Below are positions 9,032 through 18,854 of a DNA stretch of 64,000 nt, piece by piece. Source of the DNA: an uncultured Gemmatimonadales bacterium (lineage in GTDB: Bacteria; Gemmatimonadota; Gemmatimonadetes; JACCXV01; JAHWKZ01); assembly GCA_947259315.1 (NCBI GenBank), contig CAMYLR010000024.1, positions 61,226-125,225 of the forward strand, given 5' to 3'. A program made the position numbers and the translations under genes. The notes beneath the pieces are model-generated. The model did not search any database. It saw nothing but the letters and a program-made list of their open reading frames with translations, and was not told where the DNA came from. Each line of letters opens with the position of its first letter. Within the stretch, counting starts at the first letter, position 1.

Positions 9032-9070
9032 GCAGCTGATCAATATACAAGGTCGATGCCAAAATCGCGC

Positions 9071-9099
9071 ATGACCCGGCTCCTCGTTCTTCGTATTTT
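9071..9099 (+). promoter_or_regulatory. Candidate clpB promoter, leaderless layout
   Basis: ATGACC (9071-9076), 17-bp spacer and TATTTT (9094-9099) end nine bases before the clpB ATG, so transcription would begin about at the start codon. No Shine-Dalgarno is present between box and ATG. No CIRCE inverted repeat is seen here. Confidence 0.45.
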
Positions 9100-9108
9100 T
9101 CCCGCCTC

Positions 9109-11718
9109 ATGCAACTCGAGCGATTGACCCAGCGCCTCCAGGAAGCGCTCGTGGCCGCCCAGTCAGCGGCCCGACGGGCCGATCATCCCGAGGTTCACAC
9201 TGAGCACGTAGCCCGGGAGCTGCTCGCGCAGAGCGAGGGGCTTTTCCCGACGCTCCTATCGAGGCTCGGGATCGACGCTCGCACCACCACCGAACGGATC
9301 GAAGAGGCCGTCGGTCGTCTGGCGAGGGTCACCGGTGGGGCCGAGCCGCGGTTGTCGCGTGAGCTCATCCGATTGTTGGACGAGGCAGAAGACGAAGCTC
9401 GCGGTCTCGACGATGAGTACACATCGATCGAGCACCTGCTGCTGGCGTGGGTCGAGACGAAAGCCGGCGCGATGGGTCGCATCCTGGATACAGCGGGGCT
9501 CACACGTGACGACGTATTGGCGGTCCTTAAAGACGTTCGTGGTTCTCAACGAGTAACCGACCCAAATCCCGAGGACAAGTATCAGGCGCTCGAACGGTAT
9601 GGCAACGATCTGGTCGAGCAGGCTCGGCGCGGAAAGATCGATCCGGTGATCGGCCGCGACGAGGAGATCCGCCGGGTGGTCCAAGTCCTGTCACGGCGGA
9701 CCAAGAACAACCCGGTGCTGATCGGTGAACCGGGTGTCGGGAAGACGGCCATCGTTGAAGGGTTGGCACAGCGGATCGTGGCCGGCGACGTCCCCGAGAG
9801 CTTGATGGAAAAGCGTCTGATCGAGCTCGACGTCGGGGCGATGGTCGCGGGAGCCAAGTACCGGGGCGAGTTCGAGGAACGGTTCAAGGCGGTGCTAAAG
9901 GAGATCACCGCATCTGAAGGCGAGGTCGTCACGTTCATCGACGAGCTCCACACGCTGGTTGGCGCGGGAGCAGCTGAGGGCGCGGTCGACGCGTCGAACA
10001 TGATCAAGCCACCGCTCGCACGCGGTGAGTTGAGAATGATCGGGGCCACGACGCTTGACGAGTATCGCAAGCACATCGAGAAAGACGCCGCGCTCGAACG
10101 CCGCTTTCAGCCAGTGTTCGTGGGCGAGCCCACGGTAGAAGACACAATCGCGATCCTGCGCGGGTTAAAGGAACGCTATGAAGTCCATCATGGTGTTCGC
10201 ATCACCGATGGCGCTCTGGTCGCGGCGGCGACGCTTTCTCATCGTTACATCGCCGATCGATTCCTACCCGACAAGGCGATCGACCTGGTCGACGAAGCCG
10301 CCAGCCGACTGAAGATGGAGATCGACTCGGTGCCGATCGAGATCGATGTCATCCAGCGGCGGATCATCCAGTTGGAGATCGAGAAACAAGCCTTGGCCAA
10401 AGAAGACGATGCGGCGTCCCGTCAGCGGTTGGCGCGGATCGAGTCGGATCTCGCGGACCTAAACGAGGAGGCCGATCGCCTGAAGGTCCACTGGCAGGCC
10501 GAAAAGGAGGGGATCCAGGCGATCCGCGAGCTCAAGCAACGCATCGAGAACACCCGAATCGCGGCCGAGAAGGCTCAACGCGCGGGCGAGCTCGAGAAGG
10601 CCGCCGAGCTTCAGTACGGCAAGCTGGCCGAGCTCACCGACGACCTCGAGCAGCGCGAGGCAGAGTTGTCAAAGAAACAGGCCACACAGCGCATCTTGAA
10701 GGAAGAAGTCGACGAGGAGGACATCGCTGAGGTGGTCTCGAATTGGACCGGCATTCCAGTCGCTCGGTTGGTCGAGGGCGAGCGCGAGAAGCTGCTCCGG
10801 ATGGAGGATCGATTGCACCGCCGCGTGGTGGGACAGGATCCGGCGATCCGCGCGGTATCCGATGCGGTGCGCCGGGCTCGCGCCGGGCTTCAGGACCCGA
10901 ACCGTCCGATCGGAGCGTTCCTGTTCCTGGGCCCGACGGGTGTCGGCAAGACCGAGCTGGCGCGCGCCCTGGCGGAGTTTTTGTTTGACGACGAAGACGC
11001 GATGGTACGGATCGACATGTCGGAGTACATGGAGCGTCACGCGGTCGCTCGATTGATCGGCGCCCCGCCGGGATACGTGGGGTTCGAGGAGGGAGGGCAG
11101 TTAACCGAGGCTGTGCGTCGACGACCCTACGCGGTGTTGCTCATGGACGAGATCGAGAAAGCCCACCCCGAGGTGTTCAACATCCTGCTTCAGGTATTGG
11201 ACGATGGCCGGCTGACGGATGGCCAGGGTCGCACGGTCGATTTCAAGCACACGGTGATCATTATGACCTCGAACATCGGAAGCCAGCACATTACGGAGGA
11301 TGCGGACGCACCCACGATCGAGGCGCGTGTCACCGAGGCTCTTCGCAGCCACTTCCGGCCCGAGTTTCTCAACCGCGTCGACGAGACGGTGATCTTCCAT
11401 CGACTCGATCCAGCCCAACTCGGTCAGATCGTCGACATTCAGCTCGAGCGGATCGCCGGCGTGCTGGCGACACGCGGTCTTTCGATCGGCGTGACGGACG
11501 GGGCCAAGGCTTTTCTCGCCGAGCGGGGCTTTGATCCCGCCTACGGAGCGCGCCCGCTAAAACGGGCGATCCAAGCCCATCTCATGAACCAGCTCGCGGT
11601 CGCGCTTCTCGAGGGTCGATTGTCAGAGGGTGATCACGTGACGGTCGATGTAGACGAGGGCGGAGAGGGTCTTGCCTTCGAACGCGAGCCGGCAGATGCC
11701 GAGGAACCGCCGGCCTAG
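9109..11718 (+). CDS. clpB: ATP-dependent disaggregase ClpB
   Basis: 869 aa Hsp100 that, with DnaK/DnaJ, extracts and refolds proteins from aggregates in the cytoplasm. Domains in order are a double Clp-N repeat (about 1-145), AAA+ domain 1 with Walker A GEPGVGKT (about 207-214) and sensor region [15 protein letters not shown], a long coiled-coil middle domain (about 410-520) with [19 protein letters not shown], and AAA+ domain 2 with Walker A GPTGVGKT (about 607-614), [30 protein letters not shown] (in two parts) and the arginine finger region FLNRVDE. The intact middle domain separates it from ClpA/ClpC. There is a single ATG start and no internal methionine start typical of a short isoform was examined. 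It converges on the epimerase gene with a four-base overlap. Confidence 0.97.
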   Translation: MQLERLTQRLQEALVAAQSAARRADHPEVHTEHVARELLAQSEGLFPTLLSRLGIDARTTTERIEEAVGRLARVTGGAEPRLSRELIRLLDEAEDEARGLDDEYTSIEHLLLAWVETKAGAMGRILDTAGLTRDDVLAVLKDVRGSQRVTDPNPEDKYQALERYGNDLVEQARRGKIDPVIGRDEEIRRVVQVLSRRTKNNPVLIGEPGVGKTAIVEGLAQRIVAGDVPESLMEKRLIELDVGAMVAGAKYRGEFEERFKAVLKEITASEGEVVTFIDELHTLVGAGAAEGAVDASNMIKPPLARGELRMIGATTLDEYRKHIEKDAALERRFQPVFVGEPTVEDTIAILRGLKERYEVHHGVRITDGALVAAATLSHRYIADRFLPDKAIDLVDEAASRLKMEIDSVPIEIDVIQRRIIQLEIEKQALAKEDDAASRQRLARIESDLADLNEEADRLKVHWQAEKEGIQAIRELKQRIENTRIAAEKAQRAGELEKAAELQYGKLAELTDDLEQREAELSKKQATQRILKEEVDEEDIAEVVSNWTGIPVARLVEGEREKLLRMEDRLHRRVVGQDPAIRAVSDAVRRARAGLQDPNRPIGAFLFLGPTGVGKTELARALAEFLFDDEDAMVRIDMSEYMERHAVARLIGAPPGYVGFEEGGQLTEAVRRRPYAVLLMDEIEKAHPEVFNILLQVLDDGRLTDGQGRTVDFKHTVIIMTSNIGSQHITEDADAPTIEARVTEALRSHFRPEFLNRVDETVIFHRLDPAQLGQIVDIQLERIAGVLATRGLSIGVTDGAKAFLAERGFDPAYGARPLKRAIQAHLMNQLAVALLEGRLSEGDHVTVDVDEGGEGLAFEREPADAEEPPA

Positions 11719-12152
11719 TCCTGTTCGTGGACGTGTGAGACCGGTGCGTCGTTCTTCGGGCCCGCCACTTCGATCAGGACACCGTGGGTGAACAGCGGGT
11801 GAAAGAACGCGATCTCCCGGCCCTCAGCACCGGGTCGGGGCGCCTCGCCAACCGTTTCCACACCGTGCTCGATACCCGCTAGGATCGCTTTTCTGACGTC
11901 TGGCACGTCGAACGAGATATGGTGTAGCCCCTCGCCATGCTTGGCCACGAAGCGTCCCACCGGAGTGTCTGGGTCTAGCGCCTCGAGCAGCTCTATCTCA
12001 CCGCCGGGAAACGGCAAGAGGGCGACGCGCACGCCCTCGCTCGCGATCTCCTCGATCTTCTCGACTTTGAGGCCCAACACCTCTTCGTAGAAGATCCGCG
12101 CATCGACGATCGATCGAACGGCGATACCGATATGGGCGAGGCGGACACTCAT
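11715..12152 (-). CDS. mce: Methylmalonyl-CoA epimerase
   Basis: 145 aa VOC-superfamily enzyme that interconverts (R)- and (S)-methylmalonyl-CoA in propionate/succinate metabolism. Two beta-alpha-beta-beta-beta modules carry the metal ligands: His in LAHIGIAV, His in [10 protein letters not shown] and Glu near the end in VLIEVAGP. The motif [11 protein letters not shown] reads [15 protein letters not shown] 12152 ([11 protein letters not shown]) was chosen; the longer frame from 12194 would add a 14-residue extension not found in the family. The mutase genes are not in this window. The 3' end overlaps clpB by four bases. Confidence 0.9.
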   Translation of the reverse strand: MSVRLAHIGIAVRSIVDARIFYEEVLGLKVEKIEEIASEGVRVALLPFPGGEIELLEALDPDTPVGRFVAKHGEGLHHISFDVPDVRKAILAGIEHGVETVGEAPRPGAEGREIAFFHPLFTHGVLIEVAGPKNDAPVSHVHEQD

Positions 12153-12204
12153 TCGGTGTGGATTCGCATCGGGAACAGGCCCCCGGTTCAACACGTGTAC
12201 TCGG

Positions 12205-12234
12205 TTGGCACTCGGAATTAACGGTGGCTATTAT
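12205..12234 (+). promoter_or_regulatory. trxA promoter
   Basis: TTGGCA (12205-12210), 18-bp spacer and TATTAT (12229-12234) are close to sigma-70 consensus. The start would be near 12241, leaving about 60 bases of leader that contains a purine-rich ribosome-binding stretch (AAAGGGAGACGGAG) just before ATG 12304. Confidence 0.65.
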
Positions 12235-12303
12235 AGCCGCTCGATCGGGCCGCCGTCGAGCCAGTTTCGGCCCGTTGGCGAGAAGAAAGGGAGACGGAGA
12301 TAA

Positions 12304-12633
12304 ATGACATCGAATGGTACTCACGCTGTAACCGACGACAACTTTGATGCCGAGGTCAAGCAGTCAGACAAGCTGACCCTGGTCGACTTTTGGGCCGAGT
12401 GGTGCGGCCCCTGTAAGATGATCGCCCCAACGATCGACGAGTTGGCGGAGCAGTACAACGACCAACTCAAAGTCTGCAAGATGGACGTCGATTCGAATCA
12501 GCGCACCGCCCAGGAGTACGCCGTGCGCTCGATCCCGAGCCTGTTGTTTTTCAAAGGTGGGGAGGTCATCGAGACGGTCGTCGGTGCTGTGCCCAAGCAG
12601 CGCCTCGAAGAAGTCATCGAAGCGCATCTCTAA
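12304..12633 (+). CDS. trxA: Thioredoxin
   Basis: 109 aa cytoplasmic disulfide reductant. It has the active-site motif WCGPCK with Cys34 and Cys37, the buried Asp in LVDFWAEW, and the cis-Pro loop RSIPSLLFF. Length and order match E. coli-type thioredoxin 1. It has its own promoter and a strong terminator 45 bases after the stop, so it is probably a single-gene transcript. Confidence 0.96.
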   Translation: MTSNGTHAVTDDNFDAEVKQSDKLTLVDFWAEWCGPCKMIAPTIDELAEQYNDQLKVCKMDVDSNQRTAQEYAVRSIPSLLFFKGGEVIETVVGAVPKQRLEEVIEAHL

Positions 12634-12678
12634 GTTGGCGCTTGGGGCCGCCTGAATAGCGCGATCCCGCTGAGCGCT

Positions 12679-12722
12679 CGGGGCTCATTGTCGAGTCGAT
12701 CGACGATGAGCCCCGTTGTTTT
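12679..12722 (+). terminator. Rho-independent terminator after trxA
   Basis: A 10-bp perfect stem (CGGGGCTCAT at 12679-12688 with ATGAGCCCCG at 12706-12715) contains a further 5-bp inner stem (12690-12694 with 12700-12704) and is followed by TTGTTTT. Confidence 0.85.
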
Positions 12723-12766
12723 GTAACGCTGGCACTTAAGAGCCGCTTCCGGCTGCGACGATAGAC

Positions 12767-13405
12767 ATGCCCGATTGGCTGAAGAACGGTTTCGTTCGGT
12801 TGCTTGACCCGATCGTCTTTGGGCTGGTTCGCAGAGGCGTGCACCCGAATCTGATCAGCACGGTCGGTTTCCTGGTCACTTTGGCGGCGGCGGGCGTCAT
12901 ATTCTCTCGTTATCTAGTGCTGGGCATTATGATCTTCCTGGCCGGCGGGATGATGGATACTCTCGACGGGAGGGTCGCCCGAGAATCCGGATTGGCGTCT
13001 AAGTTTGGTTCGTTCTACGATTCGACGTTGGATCGTATCTCTGAGATCGCCGTCTACTTCTCGCTGTACGCGTACTTCCGGCCGTTGCCCAGCTTTTGGT
13101 GGGTCGGCTACGTCGTAATCCTGGCGATGGTCGGGTCGTTGATGGTCTCGTACACTCGGGCTCGGGCTGAGGCGCTCGGGATCGAGTGCGCTGTTGGATT
13201 GATGCAGCGTCCAGAGCGAGTCGTTGCGCTCGGAGTTGGCGGATTGCTCGTGGGTGTGATCCGCTTCGTAGATCCGGCCTGGCAATACACCCCGCTGTTG
13301 GTCGCGCTGGTGCTGATCGCCATATTGGCAAACCTGACCGCGGTCGAGCGCATCTACAGCGTTTACAAAGTCGCCCACGGGGTTCCATTGACCCCACAGG
13401 ATTGA
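12767..13405 (+). CDS. CDP-alcohol phosphatidyltransferase, probable inositol-phospholipid synthase
   Basis: 212 aa integral membrane enzyme that transfers a phosphatidyl group from CDP-diacylglycerol to an alcohol. The complete catalytic motif D-x2-D-G-x2-A-R-x8-G-x3-D-x3-D is present with Asp64, Asp67, Gly68, Ala71, Arg72, Gly81, Asp85 and Asp89, and there are five to six hydrophobic segments. The next gene encodes inositol-3-phosphate synthase, so the likely acceptor is inositol phosphate, giving phosphatidylinositol phosphate (inference from neighbourhood). The alternatives are PgsA- or PssA-type activities, which the sequence alone does not rule out. No clear Shine-Dalgarno precedes the ATG. 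Confidence 0.85.
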   Translation: MPDWLKNGFVRLLDPIVFGLVRRGVHPNLISTVGFLVTLAAAGVIFSRYLVLGIMIFLAGGMMDTLDGRVARESGLASKFGSFYDSTLDRISEIAVYFSLYAYFRPLPSFWWVGYVVILAMVGSLMVSYTRARAEALGIECAVGLMQRPERVVALGVGGLLVGVIRFVDPAWQYTPLLVALVLIAILANLTAVERIYSVYKVAHGVPLTPQD

Positions 13406-13436
13406 GCGGACCATAAAAACCGGATGAGAGAAACCG

Positions 13437-14777
13437 ATGAACGATGAGCCGATGACCCAGCCCGCTCCCATTTCGTCGCCGGACGGGACTCTCGGGGTGC
13501 TGCTTCCCGGGATGGGCGCTGTCGCGACGACTTTCATGGCCGGGGTCGAGGCTGTTCGGCGGGGAATAGCTCAGCCGTTTGGCTCATTGACACAGATGGG
13601 CACGATCCGGCTCGGCGGAAGACCCGAAAGGCGGACCCCGCGGATCAACGACTTTGCGCCTATCGCACGGCTCGACCAGTTGGTGTTTGGCGCCTGGGAT
13701 GTCTTCCCGGACGATGCCTACGAATCAGCTCGTAACGCCGGCGTCCTGGGAGAGAACCAGGTCGAGGAACTGGGCGATTTCTTGCGCACGATTCAGCCCA
13801 TGCGTGGCGCCTTTGACCAACGCTACGTCAAGAAGCTGAACGGTACACACATCATCGAGAGTCGCTCAAAGCGGGCGTGGGCAGACCAGTTGATCGATGA
13901 CATCGAGCGTTTCCGGGAAGAGAACGGATGCGATCGAATGGTGATGGTTTGGTGCGGCTCGACGGAGGTCTTCCTCGAACCGGCGGCAGTACACCAGGAC
14001 CTGGACGCGTTCGAGAAGGGGCTCGACGCGAACGACGACTCCATCCCCCCGTCCATGGTCTATGCCTATGCGGCGATAAAGTGCGGGATACCCTATGCGA
14101 ACGGAGCGCCCAACCTGTCGGCCGACGTACCCGCGTTGCTCGATCTGGCCGCCCAAAACACCGTTCCGGTCAGTGGAAAAGACTTCAAGACCGGCCAGAC
14201 CTTGATGAAGACGATCCTCGCACCGGGGTTCAAAGCCCGCATGTTGGGTATTCGTGGCTGGTACTCGACCAACATCCTCGGGAACCGGGACGGAGAGGTG
14301 CTCGACGACCCTGAGTCGTTCAAGACCAAGGAGGAATCGAAGCTCGGTGTGCTCGACTACATCCTTCAGCCGGATCTCTATCCGGAGTTGTACGGCGACA
14401 TCTCACACGTCGTGCGGATCAACTACTACCCGCCGCGTGGCGACAACAAGGAAGGTTGGGACAACGTCGACATCTTCGGGTGGCTCGGCTACCCGATGCA
14501 AATCAAGATCGACTTCCTTTGTCGCGACTCGATCCTCGCAGCGCCGATCGTCCTCGATCTCGTGTTGTTCCTTGACCTCGCCGCTCGGGCCGGCATGAAG
14601 GGGGTTCAGGAGTGGTTGTCTTTCTACTGGAAAAGTCCGATGCACGCACCCCAGCTCTACCCGGAGCATGACCTCTTCATTCAGCTGACAAAGCTGAAGA
14701 ACACGCTCCGTTTCCTGATGGGCGAAGAGCAGATTACCCACCTCGGACTCGAGTACTACCAACCTCCCTCGCCGTGA
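13437..14777 (+). CDS. ino1: Inositol-3-phosphate synthase
   Basis: 446 aa NAD-dependent enzyme converting glucose-6-phosphate to 1L-myo-inositol 1-phosphate (1D-myo-inositol 3-phosphate). The Rossmann nucleotide-binding stretch near residues 18-32 (GVLLPGMGAVATTF) and the family motifs NGAPNLSADVPAL, SGKDFKTGQTLMKT and GWYSTNILGNRDG are present, the last two around the active site. It lies 31 bases after the CDP-alcohol phosphatidyltransferase and overlaps the M1 aminopeptidase by GTGA. The pairing supports synthesis of inositol lipids. No inositol monophosphatase or phosphatidylinositol-phosphate phosphatase is in the window. Confidence 0.92.
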   Translation: MNDEPMTQPAPISSPDGTLGVLLPGMGAVATTFMAGVEAVRRGIAQPFGSLTQMGTIRLGGRPERRTPRINDFAPIARLDQLVFGAWDVFPDDAYESARNAGVLGENQVEELGDFLRTIQPMRGAFDQRYVKKLNGTHIIESRSKRAWADQLIDDIERFREENGCDRMVMVWCGSTEVFLEPAAVHQDLDAFEKGLDANDDSIPPSMVYAYAAIKCGIPYANGAPNLSADVPALLDLAAQNTVPVSGKDFKTGQTLMKTILAPGFKARMLGIRGWYSTNILGNRDGEVLDDPESFKTKEESKLGVLDYILQPDLYPELYGDISHVVRINYYPPRGDNKEGWDNVDIFGWLGYPMQIKIDFLCRDSILAAPIVLDLVLFLDLAARAGMKGVQEWLSFYWKSPMHAPQLYPEHDLFIQLTKLKNTLRFLMGEEQITHLGLEYYQPPSP

Positions 14778-16459
14778 GCCCAGTGACTACGCGCGACCGG
14801 ACTGTGGTGCTCTCGGTCGTGTGTCTCCTTTTGACAGCCGGTTCGTTGTTAGCCCAAGATGCGATCGAAGTCGGGATCCCAAGCGGCGAAGTCGATGGTT
14901 ACGAGCGGCGTTCGGGGGTTGACGTGCTTCATTACGACATATCTCTCGAATTGCCAACCAACGGGCGCGAGATCACCGGTCGCACTACGATTCTGTATGA
15001 AGCCGAGCACTCGTCCCTGCATCCCACGCTAGACCTCGACTTTGGAGCCATGACCGTCGACAGCGTGCGCGTCGACGGCCAACGCGCGCAGTTTCTGCAC
15101 GAGGACGAAACGCTCACCGTGCGCGCCCCCCGCGAGCCGATCGCTACCCGGCATACCACCAGCGTCTGGTACCACGGCGAGCCCCAAGATGGCCTGATAA
15201 TCCAACCGAATCGTCACGGCGACGTGGTCGTTTTCGCTGACAACTGGCCCGATCGGGCACGCTACTGGTTCCCATCGATTGACCACCCGTCAGACAAGGC
15301 GACGGTGGCGTTCGAGATCGTCGCGCCAGAGGAATGGCAGGTCGTGGCGAACGGTTATCGGCACGAGCAGACGAAGCTCGGAGACGGGCGCGTGCGAACG
15401 CGTTGGATCGAAACGGCGAGCATCCCGACGTACTGCATGGTGTTGGGTGCAGCGCCGTTCAGTATCACGAACGCCGGTGTCGTCAACGGCGTCGAGGTCA
15501 CGCACTGGACGTACCGGGCCGACTCGTTAGCGGGTGAGGCCGCGTTTTCGCGGTCGACCGAGATCCTGTCGTTTTATGATTCGTTGTTCGGTCCGTTTCC
15601 CTACGAGAAGCTGGCTCACGTCCAATCATCGACGCGGTACGGCGGGATGGAGAACGCGAGCGCGATCTTCTACGGTGAGTCGACGATCGGTGACGCACTC
15701 ACGGCCGGTGCCGGGGATCCGGGCCAAGCAGCCGATGGATTGACTTCTCTGGTCGCACACGAAACCGTTCACCAATGGTTTGGCGACGCAGTCACTGAAA
15801 ACGATTGGCATCATCTTTGGTTATCGGAAGGGTTCGCTTCGTACTTCGCGGCGGTCTTCTTCGAGTTTCACGGAAGCTCAACCGGAAACGGGCCGTCAGA
15901 GTTGGCGCGTCGCATGCGCGCCATGACCGAGAGGATCCTCGCCTATCATCTGCAGAACCCGGAGCCGATCTACGTCCAGAACCGCCGCGAGTACGAGAGC
16001 CTCCTGACCCCAAATAACTACCAGAAGGGGGCCTGGGTCTTGCATATGTTGCGTCGAAGAGTGGGCGATCAGGCCTTTTTTGATGCAGTTCGCAGCTTCT
16101 ACGGTGAACTGCGCGGTCAAACGGCTTGGACCGCCGACTTCGAGCGTGTCTCGGAACGCGTGTCAGGGATGGATCTGGGGTGGTTTTTCGCTCAGTGGGT
16201 GGGGCGTCCAGGGGTGCCCGTTTTGGTCGTCGATCGGCGGGGCGATCGACTGATCGTGCGTCAACTGCAACCCGGCGATCCGTATCGGCTGGATCTCGAG
16301 TTGGGGTTGACGACCGATACCGGCGAACGACGACTCGAGGTGGAGATGAAGACGAGCGAGGTCGAGGTCGACCTCGAGCCGTTTGGTGCGGTGACCGGCG
16401 TCGAGATCGATCCCGACGGTTGGCTGCTGTACGCGACACCGGATCAGGTGCAGGGCTAG
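14774..16459 (+). CDS. Secreted M1-family metallopeptidase
   Basis: 561 aa zinc aminopeptidase of the gluzincin clan. The signal peptide ends at LLA (residue 27), leaving Gln at +1. The N-terminal saddle domain is followed by the exopeptidase motif GGMENAS and the zinc site H329-E330-T-V-H333-x18-E352 (WLSEGFA). A catalytic-domain helix follows, and the C-terminal region is short compared with full-length aminopeptidase N, as in bacterial secreted M1 enzymes. Start is GTG in the ino1 stop. Expected location is the periplasm or outside the cell, with a role in peptide scavenging. Confidence 0.92.
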   Translation: MSPVTTRDRTVVLSVVCLLLTAGSLLAQDAIEVGIPSGEVDGYERRSGVDVLHYDISLELPTNGREITGRTTILYEAEHSSLHPTLDLDFGAMTVDSVRVDGQRAQFLHEDETLTVRAPREPIATRHTTSVWYHGEPQDGLIIQPNRHGDVVVFADNWPDRARYWFPSIDHPSDKATVAFEIVAPEEWQVVANGYRHEQTKLGDGRVRTRWIETASIPTYCMVLGAAPFSITNAGVVNGVEVTHWTYRADSLAGEAAFSRSTEILSFYDSLFGPFPYEKLAHVQSSTRYGGMENASAIFYGESTIGDALTAGAGDPGQAADGLTSLVAHETVHQWFGDAVTENDWHHLWLSEGFASYFAAVFFEFHGSSTGNGPSELARRMRAMTERILAYHLQNPEPIYVQNRREYESLLTPNNYQKGAWVLHMLRRRVGDQAFFDAVRSFYGELRGQTAWTADFERVSERVSGMDLGWFFAQWVGRPGVPVLVVDRRGDRLIVRQLQPGDPYRLDLELGLTTDTGERRLEVEMKTSEVEVDLEPFGAVTGVEIDPDGWLLYATPDQVQG

Positions 16460-16504
16460 GCGCCGAGCTTGAGTATAAACCAGGCGGCCGCAATATTGGG
16501 TTTG

Positions 16505-17176
16505 GTGAGCGACGAGCGGTCACCGGGAGCTGGTGTTGGCGCCCTCATTACCTTCGAGGGCGGCGAGGCTAGCGGGAAGTCGACTCAGGTCGAGTTGCTC
16601 GCCGCTTGGCTGACGGATCGGGGTTACTCGGTAGTCACCGCGCGCGAGCCGGGCACGACCGAGGTTGGTTTGGCGGCGCGACGCGCATTGCTGGATGTCG
16701 ACGACGAGCTCGCGCCCCACGCGGAGCTGGCGCTATTCATCGCCGCTCGCGCTCAGTTGGCAGCGACTGTGGTCACACCCGCGCTGACCGCAGGCAAGAT
16801 CGTGCTGCTCGACCGGTTCGGCGATTCGTCAGTGGCCTACCAGGGCTACGGTCGGGGCCTCGAGCCGGAGCGGATCGCGGAGTGGAATCGTTGGGCCACC
16901 GGGGGTTTGGTCCCCGATCTGACGATTCTGATCGACGTTCCGGTCAGCGATGCCGTCGAGAGACGCGGAGACAAGCCCCCGGATCGACTGGAGCGCGCTG
17001 GGGATGAGTTCCACGAACGGGTCCGAGCGGGGTATGAGAGGCTAGCTGCGAATGAACCGTTTAGATTCTGCGTACTAGACGGTAGGCAACCGATCGACGA
17101 GCTGCAAAGCGCGATCCGCAGTCGGGTCGGAGAGTTACTCGAGACACGGGGCTCGCAAAGGATGGCACCTAGATGA
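16505..17176 (+). CDS. tmk: Thymidylate kinase
   Basis: 223 aa from GTG 16505; TTG 16469 would add 12 residues. Phosphorylates dTMP to dTDP. P-loop FEGGEASGKST, REPGTTEVG, the DRFGDSSVAYQGYGRG motif (the DR(Y/F) motif that binds dTMP) and the PDLTILIDVPVSDAVERR segment are all in place. The P-loop has GGEASGKS rather than the common GGEGAGKS or GIDGSGKS, which is still functional in form. Neither start has a convincing ribosome-binding site. Overlaps the S41 protease gene by ATGA. Confidence 0.93.
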   Translation: MSDERSPGAGVGALITFEGGEASGKSTQVELLAAWLTDRGYSVVTAREPGTTEVGLAARRALLDVDDELAPHAELALFIAARAQLAATVVTPALTAGKIVLLDRFGDSSVAYQGYGRGLEPERIAEWNRWATGGLVPDLTILIDVPVSDAVERRGDKPPDRLERAGDEFHERVRAGYERLAANEPFRFCVLDGRQPIDELQSAIRSRVGELLETRGSQRMAPR

Positions 17177-18840
17177 TCAGAAAGCGATTCGGCACTTTCT
17201 TCATATTGTTGTTCTTCCTCGCGGTTCTAACCGGCGGGATCATCTACGACGATCTTTCGGCGTCGGACAGCGAGGATCCCTACGCCGCAATCAAGCTCCT
17301 CAACGAAGCGATCCACCAGGTCTCGGAGAAGTACGTCGACGAAATCGAATCTGACAGCTTGTACATGCGCGCTCTCGAGGGCATGCTGGGATCACTCGAT
17401 CCCTATTCGCAGCTATTGAGCCCGACCGAATACAATGATCTGAGGATCCACACCCAAGGCAATTACGAGGGCCTCGGGATTCGGATCGACATCGTCGATC
17501 AGATACTGACCGTAATCGCGCCAATCGAAGGCACGCCGGCCTATCGGGCTGGACTCCAGGCGGGTGACAAGATCCTCGCCGTCGACGGTGCCTCGACCAA
17601 GGGATGGAGCGAGGAGAAGGCGGTCCAGCAACTTCGTGGGCCGCGCGGATCGACGGTCACTCTGTTGATCGGGCGTTCGGGGCTCACCGAGCCGTTTGAC
17701 ACCGACGTCACGCGGCGTCCGATAAAACTATCCGCGGTTCCGTACTCCTTCTTGATGCGGGACGGCATCGGATACGTTCGCTTCACGCAGTTCGCCGAGC
17801 GGGGCCGCGACGAGCTTCGTGATGCGATCCGTAAGCTCGAGCGCAGCGGGATGCGGGCGCTCGTCCTCGATGTTAGGGGCAACCCCGGCGGGCTGCTTGA
17901 CCAGGCGATCGAAGTTTCGGATCTCTTCCTGCCGAAAGGCGTTGAGATCGTGGCCACGCGAGGTCGCGCTGCGGAATCAGACCGCGCTTATCACGCTCGC
18001 GACAACGACGATTTTTCGGTCCACCCGATGATCGTATTGATCAACGGCTCCTCGGCCTCGGCCAGCGAGATCCTTGCTGGAGCGCTGCAGGATCACGATC
18101 GCGCGTTGCTGGTCGGCGAGTCCTCGTGGGGGAAAGGCCTCGTCCAGAGCTTGTTTTCTCTCGACGACGGGTACTTCCTCAAGCTGACGACGGCCCGCTA
18201 TTACACGCCAAGCGGGCGCAGCATCCAACGCGCGGGCGAACCCGGTTTGCCGACGACCAGAACAGGGGAAGAGATCCCGTCGATGTTCGAAGGTGAAGGC
18301 GACACGTTCCCGGACAGCCTGGTGTTCCACACGGATATGGGACGGACCATCTACGGTGGTGGCGGAGTTATGCCGGATGTGGTCGTGCGTGGTGACCGTC
18401 TGGCAGAAGTTTCGCAGCAGCTCATCGAAGACATCGCGATCCAGAACGCGTTCTTCCTGTTCGCGGTGACGTACCGATCGACACACGACGCGATTCCCAG
18501 GGACTTCAAGCCGAATCAAGCGTTGCTGGACGAGTTCAAGGCGTATCTCCGCCAAGAGCAGGGGATCGACTTCTCGGATGAGGCGTTCCTGGGAGAGCTC
18601 GAGTACATCCGCGACTCGATGCAGTTCACGCTGATCAGCCAGTACCATGGTGAGGGCGCGGCCCGCCAAGCGGTGCTGCGCGCCGATCTGGCGCTCGCGA
18701 AGGCGGTCGACTTGCTGACCGAGGCGGACACCCTTGCCGACCTGTTCCGGCTAGCCGACCGGGAGCGCCAGGCATCGCTCGATGAAAGCGAGACGATGAC
18801 CACCGCGTCGCGCAAGCCGGCAGCGATAACCCAGCCGTAG
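17173..18840 (+). CDS. S41-family carboxyl-terminal processing protease
   Basis: 555 aa. An N-terminal signal anchor (about residues 8-25) places the enzyme in the periplasm. A PDZ domain (about 95-180, NYEGLGIRIDIVDQ onward with AGLQAGDKILAVDG) precedes the S41 catalytic core. The nucleophile lies in INGSSASASE and the general base lysine in SSWGKGLVQS. The C-terminal 150 residues form a helical extension seen in FCB-type CtpA proteins. It cleaves periplasmic proteins near their C-termini. It follows tmk with a four-base overlap. Confidence 0.93.
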   Translation: MIRKRFGTFFILLFFLAVLTGGIIYDDLSASDSEDPYAAIKLLNEAIHQVSEKYVDEIESDSLYMRALEGMLGSLDPYSQLLSPTEYNDLRIHTQGNYEGLGIRIDIVDQILTVIAPIEGTPAYRAGLQAGDKILAVDGASTKGWSEEKAVQQLRGPRGSTVTLLIGRSGLTEPFDTDVTRRPIKLSAVPYSFLMRDGIGYVRFTQFAERGRDELRDAIRKLERSGMRALVLDVRGNPGGLLDQAIEVSDLFLPKGVEIVATRGRAAESDRAYHARDNDDFSVHPMIVLINGSSASASEILAGALQDHDRALLVGESSWGKGLVQSLFSLDDGYFLKLTTARYYTPSGRSIQRAGEPGLPTTRTGEEIPSMFEGEGDTFPDSLVFHTDMGRTIYGGGGVMPDVVVRGDRLAEVSQQLIEDIAIQNAFFLFAVTYRSTHDAIPRDFKPNQALLDEFKAYLRQEQGIDFSDEAFLGELEYIRDSMQFTLISQYHGEGAARQAVLRADLALAKAVDLLTEADTLADLFRLADRERQASLDESETMTTASRKPAAITQP

Positions 18841-18854
18841 CCGACTCGCGGCCG

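Noticed and set aside
12205..12237. CIRCE-like repeat before trxA (TTGGCACTC)
   Set aside because: The right half is a poor match, and the bases are better explained as the -35 of a promoter.
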